Positions 25,854 through 33,693 of a stretch of 64,000 nucleotides of DNA are shown in pieces. The notes below the pieces were generated by a model, which ran no database searches, had not been told where the DNA came from, and worked only from the letters and a program-made list of their open reading frames with translations. Position 1 is the first letter of the stretch. Each line of letters starts with the position of its first letter. This DNA comes from Caulobacteraceae bacterium (GTDB lineage: Bacteria; Pseudomonadota; Alphaproteobacteria; Caulobacterales; Caulobacteraceae): assembly GCA_947475845.1 (NCBI GenBank), contig CANJMO010000002.1, forward strand, positions 1 to 64,000. Direction: 5' to 3'. Both the position numbers and the translations under genes were made by a program.

Positions 25854-27210
25854 CCACGGCGGTCAGCACCAGGGCGATGCCGATCAGGGCGCCGGTGATC
25901 TCGTCCATCGACTTGCGGGTCGCTTCCTTAGGCGACAGCCCCTCCTCGGTCATGATCCGCTCGACGTTCTCGACCACGACGATGGCGTCGTCGACCAATA
26001 GGCCGATGGCCAGGACCATGCCGAACATGGTCAGGGTGTTGATCGAGTAGCCGGCCAGGCTGAGCACGCCGAAGGTGCCCAGCAGCACCACCGGCACGGC
26101 GATGGCCGGGATCAGGGTGGCGCGCCAGTTCTGCAGGAACACGAACATCACCACCACGACGAGGACGATGGCCTCGATCAGGGTCTTGATGACCTCATGG
26201 ATCGAGATCTTGATGAAGGGCGTGGAGTCGAACGGATAGGCGACCTTCATCCCCGGCGGGAAGGCGGCCGACAGCTCGGTGATCTTGGCCTTGACGTCCT
26301 CGGAAGTCTGCAGGGCGTTGGAGCCGGGCGCCAGGCTGATGGCGAGGCCGGCGGCGGGCTTGCCGTTGAGGCGGGCCAGGAAGTTGTAGTTCTCGTTGCC
26401 GAGCTCGACCCGCGCCACGTCGCTGAGACGGATGACCGCGCCGGTGGCCGAGCCCTTGACCACGATGTTGCGGAATTCCTCAGGCGTATGCAGTCGCGAC
26501 TGAGCGGTGACGGTGGCGTTGAGCTGCTGGCCCGCGATCGCCGGCTGAGCGCCGATCTGGCCGGCGGAGACCTGGGCGTTCTGCGCCACGATGGCGGCGC
26601 TGATGTCCTCGGTGGTGAGGCTGTAGGTGTTGAGCTTGAGCGGATCCAGCCAGATGCGCATGGCGTACTGGCCGCCGAAAATCTGGGCCTGGCCGACGCC
26701 GGTGATGCGGCTGATCGGGTCTTGCAGGCGGCTGCCGACATAGTCGCCGATGTCGCTGGTGGCGAGTTTGCCGCTCTCGTCGTAGAGGGCGGCGATCATC
26801 AGGAAGCCGCCCTGCGCCTTGTTGACGAAGATGCCGCTGCGCTGGACTTCCTGCGGCAGGCGCGAGACCGCCAGCTGGACCTTGTTCTGCACCTGCACCT
26901 GGGCGATGTCGGGATTGGTGCCGGCCTTGAAGGTGACGCTGATGTTGGCGCCGCCGTTGGAGTCGCTGCTGGACGAGAAATAGATCAGGCCGTCCAGGCC
27001 GGTGAGCTGCTGCTCGATGATCTGGACGACCGAGGCCTCCACCGTCTCGGGCGAGGTGCCGGGGTAGTTGGCATTGATGTTGACCTGGGGCGGGGCGATG
27101 TCCGGGTACTGGGCGATCGGCAGCTGAGTGATCGCCAGGGCGCCCGCCAGCATGATGACGATGGCGATGACCCAGGCGAAGATCGGCCGGTCGATGAAGA
27201 AGCGTGACAT
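25854..27210 (-). pseudogene. RND efflux pump inner-membrane subunit (AcrB-like), C-terminal half missing
   Basis: The first about 452 residues are a normal hydrophobe/amphiphile efflux pump: [20 protein letters not shown], the [11 protein letters not shown] porter block, [20 protein letters not shown], transmembrane segments and the proton-relay [16 protein letters not shown] with its Asp pair. Family members have about 1040 residues; here similarity ends at [12 protein letters not shown] near 25857, where sequence of the facing DUF3052 gene begins, and the frame closes at 25774. Lacking the second porter domain and half of the membrane helices, it cannot function. It starts 3 bp after the adaptor gene. 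Confidence 0.88.
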
Positions 27211-27213
27211 CGG

Positions 27214-28413
27214 CTAGGGCCTGCGGCCCGGCTGGCCCCCGCCGGGAGGACCGCCGGGGCCCGGAGCGCTTCTGGGCGGCGAGCCGGCGGGCACGGCGCG
27301 CACCGTGTCGTCGGGCTTCACCTTTTGCAGGCCTTCGGTGATGACCTTGTCGCCGGCCGCGAGCCCCTTGGTCACCAGCCAGGCGGCGCCGACCGACTGG
27401 CCAATCTCGATCGGCCGCGTCTCGGCCTTGTTCTGGGCGTTGACCACCAGCACGGTGGCGCCGCCCTTGGGATCGCGGGTGACGCCCTGTTACGGGACCA
27501 GGATGCCGTTCTGGTCGACCGCCTCGACGATCTGGGCGCGCACGAACATGCCGGGCAGCAAGGTGCCCTTGGGGTTGGCGAACAGGGCGCGCAGTTTGAC
27601 CGCGCCCGAGGCCGGATCGACGGTGACGTCGGTGAACTGCAGCCTGCCGTCCAGCGGATAGGCCGAGCCGTCCTCCAGCAGCAGGCGCGCCCGGGCGGTG
27701 AGCGCCCCCTTCTGCACCTGACCGGAGGCGACCGAGCGCTGCAGGCGCAGCAGTTCGGTGGTGGACTGGGTCAGATCGACATAGATCGGATCCAGGGTCT
27801 GGATCACCGCCAGGGCGTCCGCCTGACCGGCGATGACCAGCCCGCCCTGGGTGAAGGCGGAGGCGCCGATGCGGCCGGAGATCGGGGCCTTGATCTCGGT
27901 GTAGCCGAGGCTGATCTCGGCGGCGCGCAGGGCGGCGCGGGCCTGGAGCACAGAGGCCTGGGCCTGGCCGTAGACGGCCTGGGCGTCGTCCACATCCTGG
28001 CGGGCGATGGAGTCGCTCTTGAGCAGCTGGGCCAGGCGTTCGGCCTTCAGCTTCTGGGTGACGGCGGCGGCTTGGGCGCTGGCGAGCACGGCCCTGGCCT
28101 GGTCGGCGGCCGCGCGGTAGGGTGCCGGGTCGATGCGATAGAGCACCTGGCCGGCGCGCACGACGGCGCCTTCCTGGAACTGGCGCGCCTGGATGATCCC
28201 GCCGATCTGGGGACGGACCTGGGCGATGGCGAACGGCGAGGTGCGGCCGGGCAGCTCGGTCGGCAGGGGCACCGCCTCGACCTTCATGACCACGATCCCA
28301 ACCTCGGGCGGGGGCCTGGGCGGCGGGGTCTTCTTGCCGCCACAGGCGGTCAGGACCAGGGCGAGGGACGCAATGGCCAGGGCGGGAGCTTTGGATCGAA
28401 TAGACAAACTCAA
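27214..28413 (-). pseudogene. RND periplasmic adaptor (AcrA-like) with in-frame stop
   Basis: Membrane-fusion protein of the adjacent pump. It has a lipoprotein signal (LALVLTAC, lipid-bearing Cys at about 24), lipoyl halves (VRPQIGGIIQARQFQEG, YTEIKAPISGRIG), a coiled-coil hairpin and a beta-barrel. At 27490-27492 a TAA interrupts the frame after GILVP; the same frame continues with QGVTRDPKGGATVLVVNAQN and ends normally at 27214, so a single C-to-T change in a Gln codon (CAA) would explain it. The loss removes the last about 92 residues, including the membrane-proximal domain. Expected intact length is 399 residues. Confidence 0.88.
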
Positions 28414-28545
28414 GACCGCCTCGCCGTGTGGATCGGACGCGCCACGGTCTGGCCGGGTTGTAGAGGCAAGTCAATCACTGGCGCGGTCATGCCGCAGGGG
28501 CGGGCCGAGGCGGTCAAAATCCGGGCCGATGCGGCGGGCCGTCGC

Positions 28546-29106
28546 CTAGCCGCCGCCCGCGGCCAGCTCCTGGGTGGTGCAGGCGGTGACCGCGTCGCTC
28601 TGATACTCCACCAGATAGGTGAAGCTGGACGCGCTGCGGGCCAGGGCCACCACCGACACCTCGCGCACCTTCTTGAGCGCCCCGCCGCTCTTGATCCGCC
28701 AGCGATAGCCGTAGCGGCGCTCGCCGGTGGCCATGTCGACGCCCCAGAACTCGGGGGCGCAGATCATGCTTCTGCAGGTATCGAGTTTCTCGGGCGCGCC
28801 GAGCGCCGGGCTGTAGGCCTCGGCCAGGCGGTCGATGGCGGCGCGCACCTTGACCCCTTCCGGATCGGCGACGATCAGGGCGCTGACGCCCTGGATCACG
28901 CAGACGCCGGTGGCGCGGTAGGCCTCCACGGCGAACTTCTCGAACTGGGGATCGGGCTGGGGCGGGGTGACCTGATACCAGCCGGGCTTGAACGGCTTGG
29001 CGCCGAGCTGCGAGGCCGGGCCGCCCATGGGGATACCGAACAGATCCTGAGCGTGGGCGGCGCCGGCGGACGCGGCCAGCAGGGCCAGGGCGAGGCGCAG
29101 CGTCAT
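28546..29106 (-). CDS. Exported protein of unknown function
   Basis: A 186-residue protein with a signal peptide (residues 1-19, ending AHA). The mature part contains FKPGWYQVTPPQPDPQFEKF, three cysteines (GVCVIQG, DTCRSMICAPEFWG) and one near the C-terminus. No family was recognised. Its ATG overlaps the stop of the upstream methionine-sulfoxide reductase gene as ATGA, so the two are co-translated; the functional meaning of that pairing is not clear. Confidence 0.7.
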   Translation of the reverse strand: MTLRLALALLAASAGAAHAQDLFGIPMGGPASQLGAKPFKPGWYQVTPPQPDPQFEKFAVEAYRATGVCVIQGVSALIVADPEGVKVRAAIDRLAEAYSPALGAPEKLDTCRSMICAPEFWGVDMATGERRYGYRWRIKSGGALKKVREVSVVALARSASSFTYLVEYQSDAVTACTTQELAAGGG

Positions 29107-29609
29107 AGGTCGCTGAAGGTCGTGGTCAGGATGCGTTCGAGGCCGTCGGCGTCGGTGCGGTCGAAGGCGGCCAGCTCGGCGGCGTCGACATCGAACACCG
29201 CGATCAGGCGGCCGAGCCCGTCCAGCACCGGCACCACGATTTCGCTGAGCGAGCGGCTGTCGCAGGCGATGTGGCCGGGGAAGGCGTGGACGTCCTCGAC
29301 GATCTGGGTGCGGCGGCTGGAGGCGGCGGCGCCGCAGACCCCGCGGCCGAAGGCGATGCGCAGGCAGCCGAGCGTGCCCTGATAGGGGCCGACCACCAGC
29401 TCCTGCGGGTTTTCCGGATCGACCACGTAGAAGCCGGCCCAGAAGAAGTGATCGAAGCTCGATTTCAACATCGCGGCGACGGTGGCCATGCGCGCGGTGC
29501 GGTCGCTCTCGCCGTCCAGCACGGCGGCGATCTCGACCGCCAGCTCGGCGTAGCGGGCGGCCTTGTCGGCGGACAGGCGATGGGGAGCGAAGGTTTCGGC
29601 CATGGTCAT
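29103..29609 (-). CDS. Free methionine-(R)-sulfoxide reductase (GAF domain)
   Basis: A 168-residue single GAF-domain enzyme that reduces free methionine-R-sulfoxide in the cytosol. The three family cysteines are present as C82 (LGCLRIAFG), C92 (GVCGAAA) and C116 (HIACDS); their spacing (10 and 24 residues apart) is that of the yeast enzyme. WAGFYVV and the acidic VFDVD near the pocket also fit. The start is 29609 or the second ATG at 29603. It is the first gene of a two-gene unit. Confidence 0.92.
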   Translation of the reverse strand: MTMAETFAPHRLSADKAARYAELAVEIAAVLDGESDRTARMATVAAMLKSSFDHFFWAGFYVVDPENPQELVVGPYQGTLGCLRIAFGRGVCGAAASSRRTQIVEDVHAFPGHIACDSRSLSEIVVPVLDGLGRLIAVFDVDAAELAAFDRTDADGLERILTTTFSDL

Positions 29610-29661
29610 AGAGTGCGGCGCCGGGGCCCGGCTTGGAACCCAGCAATTCTCGAAGGCCGAT

Positions 29662-29689
29662 CAGGGCCCCTCGCGGACGAGAGGCCCTG
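29662..29689 (-). terminator. Hairpin downstream of the hemerythrin gene
   Basis: CAGGGCCCCTCG at 29662-29673 pairs with CGAGAGGCCCTG at 29678-29689 with one mismatch and a CGGA loop. It lies 13 bp below the stop of the hemerythrin-domain gene and above the sulfoxide reductase start. No T-run follows, so it is terminator-like only. Confidence 0.5.
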
Positions 29690-29701
29690 GCCGTTATTTG
29701 A

Positions 29702-30223
29702 TCAGGACGGACGCTTGCCGGCCATTTCGGCCATCAGTTGTTCCTTGCGGGCCTTCATGCGCTGGCCCATTTCCTCGAGGTCCTCGTCGCCCTTCTTGGC
29801 CTGGGCGAAGATGCCGCCGGGCTGTTCCTCTTCCTTGACGTGGTGGGCGATATATTCGCCGAGCACCTTGACCTTGGCGTCGTAGAAATCGTCGGAGGGC
29901 TTCATAGTCTCGATCTCGGCGATCAGGTTCTTGGCGCCCGCGTGTTCGACATAGGCCTCATCGAGCATGTCGTCTTCGACGTCGCCGCGTTCTTCCGGAT
30001 AGAGGATCTCTTCCTCGATCTGGGTGTGGACCTTGAGCGCCAGGGCGATCTTGTTGAACAGGGCCAGCTTCTCGGACTCGGCTTCCAGCTGCTCGTATTC
30101 CTCGAACCAGGCAGCGACTTCGCGGTGGTCCTTCTTGAGCAAGGTGATGGCCAGGGGATCGCGCTTGCCGGTGCGGCGGGTGCGGCGGGCCTTGGTCGCG
30201 GTGGATTTCTGGGTGTCGGCCAT
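29702..30223 (-). CDS. Hemerythrin HHE-domain protein
   Basis: A 173-residue protein: a basic, Thr-rich leader (residues 1-22), then a four-helix hemerythrin-like domain. The iron-ligand pattern is visible: KKDHREVAAWFEEYE, HTQIEEEILYP, DEAYVEHAGAKNLI and YIAHHVKEEEQPGG. Such proteins bind a di-iron centre and are linked to oxygen, nitric oxide or general stress responses. The ATG at 30223 has GGAG eight bases upstream and removes an upstream non-homologous extension. The charged C-terminus has no recognised motif. Confidence 0.92.
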   Translation of the reverse strand: MADTQKSTATKARRTRRTGKRDPLAITLLKKDHREVAAWFEEYEQLEAESEKLALFNKIALALKVHTQIEEEILYPEERGDVEDDMLDEAYVEHAGAKNLIAEIETMKPSDDFYDAKVKVLGEYIAHHVKEEEQPGGIFAQAKKGDEDLEEMGQRMKARKEQLMAEMAGKRPS

Positions 30224-30317
30224 GAGCGTATCTCCGAAGGTTGAGTTCGGACACAGCAACCCGCAGAGGCGCAGGCGGTTCCGGCCCAGCGTCGGACGCC
30301 TTACATAGTGGCGGAAG

Positions 30318-30821
30318 CTAGAGTTCCAGCTTGCCCGGACCGGCCATTTCGTCGGCCAGTTTGGACAGGTCCGGCACATTGACCGCCAGGCGCTGCAGGT
30401 AGTCGACCAGCAGGATGCGCTCGTTGTCGGTGAAGTTGGTCAGCAGGCGCCGTTCGCGCTCCTCGGATATGCATTTGACCGCGCCATGCATGATCAATCC
30501 CTTGGGCGTCAGAGACAGGGAGGCGATCGGGCCGGACGAGCGCTCGAGCAGACGGCGGGCCACCAGAGCCTTGAGCGTCCGGCTGATCGCCGCGCGGTCC
30601 ATGCCGAGCGCCTTGGAGATGCGGGCCGCGGTCATCGGGCCTTCGTCGAGGACGAACAGGACCTTGGCCTCGACCGAGCCGATGCCGATGCGGGCGTAGG
30701 TGGCGCTGGCCGTGGTCACCACCGAGCCGGCCAGGGAGCCGAGCCGGGCGGAAATCTTGGTGCCCACCGAAGGCCTCCGGATGAACTCCGAAGCCTCGTT
30801 CATGTTGATCGCGCGATCCAT
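30318..30821 (-). CDS. MarR-family transcriptional regulator
   Basis: A 167-residue winged-helix regulator: IGIGSVEAKVLFVLDEGPMT, the recognition helix region ARISKALGMDRAAISRTLKA and the wing ERSSGPIASLSLTPKG match MarR. It likely binds as a dimer to a palindrome near its own promoter or near neighbouring genes. Start is uncertain: ATG 30821 is chosen; TTG 30866 or ATG 30803 are possible. It lies 91 bp below the pair of secreted-family genes on the same strand, which it could regulate; that is inference. Confidence 0.9.
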   Translation of the reverse strand: MDRAINMNEASEFIRRPSVGTKISARLGSLAGSVVTTASATYARIGIGSVEAKVLFVLDEGPMTAARISKALGMDRAAISRTLKALVARRLLERSSGPIASLSLTPKGLIMHGAVKCISEERERRLLTNFTDNERILLVDYLQRLAVNVPDLSKLADEMAGPGKLEL

Positions 30822-30912
30822 AACGCCCACCGGCAGGTCCAGCTTGGCTGGCCGTTTATCGAACAAGTTTCCGCCTAGTCTGAAGGCGGGTCAACCGTTT
30901 GGGTGCGGCCGA

Positions 30913-31590
30913 TCAGCCTTTTGCCTTCTTCGCATAGAGTTTTTCGGCGCAGATCTCCTCCGGCATCTGGAAGCCGGCCGGTTTCCTGGCGTAGGTGGCG
31001 CGGAAGCTCCAGGGCGCGGTGAAGGTGTTGGGATCGGTGACCGTGGTGCGCACGGAGAGGGTCTTGCCGCCCTTGCCCAGGGTGTAGCGCTCGGTCAGGC
31101 GCAGGGCTTCGGAATGGGGCAGGCCCTTGTCGTCGAGCAGGGTGGTGTCGCGAAAGCCCGAGGAGTCGACCACGAGGGCGTCGCCGTCCCACCGGGCCAC
31201 CGAAAAGCCGAGGTAGAACGGATCGGCGTCGGTCGGCAGCTGCTCGTTGAAATAGGCGGTGTGGACCAGGCGGTTCTGGTGGACGAAGAACACCCCGCGC
31301 GGGCGCTGGATGATCTCGAACGGCTTGGGGCCCAGCATCAGCCGGGGCAGGCCTTCGGGCAGGCAGGCCTCGACCTCGTCATAGCTCTTGTCGCCCTTGG
31401 CGGCGGCGGCGAGGTGCTTGGCGTAGACCGCCTGGGCTGCGGGTTTCAGCGGCGGGGCCTTGCCATCCAGGGTCTTGAGGCCGGGGCGGTAACCCGTGAT
31501 CGACCAGATGCCCGAAAGATCGGGCGCGGCGTGGGCGGCGGCGGGAAGCGCGAGGGCGGCCAGGATGGCGAGTTTGGCGAACAGTTTCAT
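30913..31590 (-). CDS. Secreted protein of the GDTLVxDT family, copy 4 (short type)
   Basis: A 225-residue protein with signal peptide (residues 1-21, ending AHA) and opening PDLSGIWSITG. The signature is ARWDGDALVVDSSGFRD, then GLPHSEALRLTERY and TDPNTFTAPWSFRATY. It matches the copy at 9396 in size and motif order (EACLPEGLPRLM against DECMPHGVPRLM). Its ATG overlaps the stop of the upstream long-type copy by one base (TAATG). As at 9396-10897, a long copy precedes a short one, so the pair behaves as a two-gene module. Function unknown. Confidence 0.85.
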   Translation of the reverse strand: MKLFAKLAILAALALPAAAHAAPDLSGIWSITGYRPGLKTLDGKAPPLKPAAQAVYAKHLAAAAKGDKSYDEVEACLPEGLPRLMLGPKPFEIIQRPRGVFFVHQNRLVHTAYFNEQLPTDADPFYLGFSVARWDGDALVVDSSGFRDTTLLDDKGLPHSEALRLTERYTLGKGGKTLSVRTTVTDPNTFTAPWSFRATYARKPAGFQMPEEICAEKLYAKKAKG

Positions 31591-32450
31591 TATTGGGCCA
31601 CCGTCACGCCGTTGACCGGCGCGTTTCTGTTGTTCTCTTCGCAGACGTACTCGGTGCGGCGAATGTCCGGCCGCCAGTGGTAGATGCGGTAGTAGCTGTA
31701 GGGGTGCTCCAGCGTCACCGGGTCGATCACGGTGATGACCATCTCCAGGTTCTTGCCGCCGTCGATCTTACGGTAGCGCTCGACGATCCGTTCCTGGTCG
31801 GAGTGGGCGTCGCCCTCGTCGTCGATGAAGGTGCGGTCGTTGAGGCCAACAGTGTCCACGACCAGGGTGTCGCCTTCCCAGTGGGCCACCGAGTGGCCGA
31901 GGAAGGTGTGGCCCGGGTTCTTGGGGTGTTTGCCGCCGATGTAGAAGCGGCGGACGTTGTGGGCGACCTCGTGCAGGATGGTCATCCGCTTGGGCGTCTG
32001 CACGATCTCGATCGGATAGGGGCTCTCGGTCAGGCGCGGCAGGCCGTGCGGGAAGCATTGGGTGGAGGCGTCGGCCTCCGGTTTGCCGGCGTTCTTGTCG
32101 CGGATGCGCTGTTCCAGCAGGCGCTGGTACTTAGGCTTCAGCGGGGCCTGCACGCCGGGCCCGGGGCCGAGCAGATATTCGTAGCCCTTCAGCCACCACA
32201 CGCCCTCGAAGTTCTTCGGATCGGGATTGGGCGGCGCCGAGCCGGCAGGGGCTTCGGTCGCGCCGCGCAGGGGCCCAGTGAGGGCGAGAGTGGGATCGCC
32301 GCTGTTGTTGAGGGTCCTGGGCCGGTTCTTCAGCTGGTCGGCGGTGGGCGCCTGGGCCGGCGATTGGCTGCCTTGAGCGAAGGCGGCGGCGGCCACGGCC
32401 AGTAGCGCCACTGACGCCAAGGCGGCGCCTAGGCGGATGTTCGTTTTCAC
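31590..32450 (-). CDS. Secreted protein of the GDTLVxDT family, copy 5 (long type)
   Basis: A 286-residue protein with signal peptide (residues 1-25, ending AFAQ), a Pro/Gln-rich linker and NFEGVWWLKGYEYLLGPGPG. Signature AHWEGDTLVVDTVGLND, then DAHSDQERIVERYRK, an IDPVTLEHPYSYY block and the C-terminus RPDIRRTEYVCEENNRN shared with the copy at 10070. Start GTG 32450 follows GGAAGAG; a GTG at 32456 is also in frame. First gene of a module with copy 4. No known domain recognised. Confidence 0.85.
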   Translation of the reverse strand: MKTNIRLGAALASVALLAVAAAAFAQGSQSPAQAPTADQLKNRPRTLNNSGDPTLALTGPLRGATEAPAGSAPPNPDPKNFEGVWWLKGYEYLLGPGPGVQAPLKPKYQRLLEQRIRDKNAGKPEADASTQCFPHGLPRLTESPYPIEIVQTPKRMTILHEVAHNVRRFYIGGKHPKNPGHTFLGHSVAHWEGDTLVVDTVGLNDRTFIDDEGDAHSDQERIVERYRKIDGGKNLEMVITVIDPVTLEHPYSYYRIYHWRPDIRRTEYVCEENNRNAPVNGVTVAQ

Positions 32451-32599
32451 GTTCACTCTTCCATTCCCGATATTCTTTTGCGGTCCCGCCTGGCGAGAGT
32501 CGGGCCGTGTTGACCTGACCACTCTAATCCCTCGACGCGGCTGCGCCTAGGCGTCGGTTTGGGGTTGTCCACCGGCGCGGTTGGGCATATCGCGGGGTC

Positions 32600-33214
32600 A
32601 TGCTCGATCATCTGAAAGACAACAACCGGGCCTGGGCCGCGCGCAAGATCGCCGCCGACGCCGGATTCTTTCAGCGCCTGGAGGGCCAGCAGGCGCCCGA
32701 ATACCTGTGGATCGGCTGCTCGGACAGCCGGGTGCCGGCCAACGAGATCGTCGATCTGGATCCCGGCGAGCTGTTCGTCCACCGCAACGTCGCCAACCTC
32801 GCCCCGCCTCAGGACGCCAACTACCTGAGCGTGCTGCAGTTCGCCGTGGACGTGATCAAGGTGAAGCACATCATGGTGGTGGGCCACTACGGCTGCGGAG
32901 GCATCGCCGCCGCCGTCGACGGCAAGCGCCGGGGGCTGGTGGATCACTGGCTGCACCCGATCCGCGAAGTGGCGCATGAGCACAAGCACGAGCTGGACGC
33001 GATCCCGGCCGAGCGCGACCGCATGGACCGGCTGACCGAACTGAACGTGATCCGCCAGGTGAAGAACGTCGCCTCAGATGTGTTCGTGCAGGATGCCTGG
33101 GCGCGCGGCCAGACGATCTGCGTGCACGGCTGGGTCTATTCGCTGCACACCGGCCTGATCAACGACCTGGGCGTCACCGTCGGCGGCCCGGCCGAGGTCG
33201 AAAAACTGGGCTAG
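32600..33214 (+). CDS. Beta-class carbonic anhydrase
   Basis: A 204-residue cytosolic enzyme that interconverts carbon dioxide and bicarbonate. Zinc ligands and active-site dyad are all present: C40-S-D42-S-R44 in WIGCSDSRVP, and H96 and C99 in VGHYGCGGI. Length is typical. The ATG at 32600 opens MLDHLKDNNRAWA like other proteobacterial Can proteins. Single gene, divergent from the secreted-family pair. Confidence 0.96.
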   Translation: MLDHLKDNNRAWAARKIAADAGFFQRLEGQQAPEYLWIGCSDSRVPANEIVDLDPGELFVHRNVANLAPPQDANYLSVLQFAVDVIKVKHIMVVGHYGCGGIAAAVDGKRRGLVDHWLHPIREVAHEHKHELDAIPAERDRMDRLTELNVIRQVKNVASDVFVQDAWARGQTICVHGWVYSLHTGLINDLGVTVGGPAEVEKLG

Positions 33215-33267
33215 CCTGGAGCGTATGATCCGGCCCGGCGTTTTCAGTCCAGGCCAAGGCGAAACCG

Positions 33268-33693
33268 ATGAGCGATACGATCCAGGTCGTCTGTGCGGCG
33301 TGCAACGGCGTCAACCGCCTGCCCATCGACCGTGACGCCAAGGCGGCCAAGTGCGGGCGCTGTAAAAAGCCGCTGTTCTCGGGCGCGCCGGTTTCGCTGA
33401 CCACCGAGCAGTTTAAAAAGCAGCTGGCGTCAAGCGACGTGCCGCTGGTGGTGGATTTCTGGGCCGCCTGGTGCGGGCCCTGCCGGGCGATGGCGCCGGT
33501 GTTCGACCGGGCCGCGGCGGAGCTGGAGCCCAAGGCCCGGTTCATCAAGATCGACGTCGATGCGGAGCCTGGGCTGTCGCAGCACTACGGGATCAAGGGG
33601 ATTCCGGCGCTGTTCCTATTCAAGAGCGGCAAGGTGGCCGCGCAGCATGCGGGGGTGGCGGACCTGGCTTTGATGCGCAGTTGGGTGGGTTAG
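33268..33693 (+). CDS. trxC: Thioredoxin 2 (zinc-binding)
   Basis: A 141-residue thioredoxin with the TrxC zinc-binding N-terminus (C9, C12, C29, C32 in two CxxC pairs) and the redox site W68-C69-G-P-C72. The FIKIDVDAEPGLSQHYGIKGIPALFLFKSG stretch holds the cis-proline. It reduces protein disulfides in oxidative stress. Its stop overlaps the convergent ThDP enzyme gene by 4 bp. Confidence 0.95.
   Translation: MSDTIQVVCAACNGVNRLPIDRDAKAAKCGRCKKPLFSGAPVSLTTEQFKKQLASSDVPLVVDFWAAWCGPCRAMAPVFDRAAAELEPKARFIKIDVDAEPGLSQHYGIKGIPALFLFKSGKVAAQHAGVADLALMRSWVG

Noticed and set aside
28414-28515. 10-bp inverted repeat GACCGCCTCG (28414-28423 and 28506-28515) upstream of the RND adaptor
   Set aside because: The arms are 82 bp apart and can arise by chance in GC-rich DNA; no regulator gene adjoins, so it is not called an operator.
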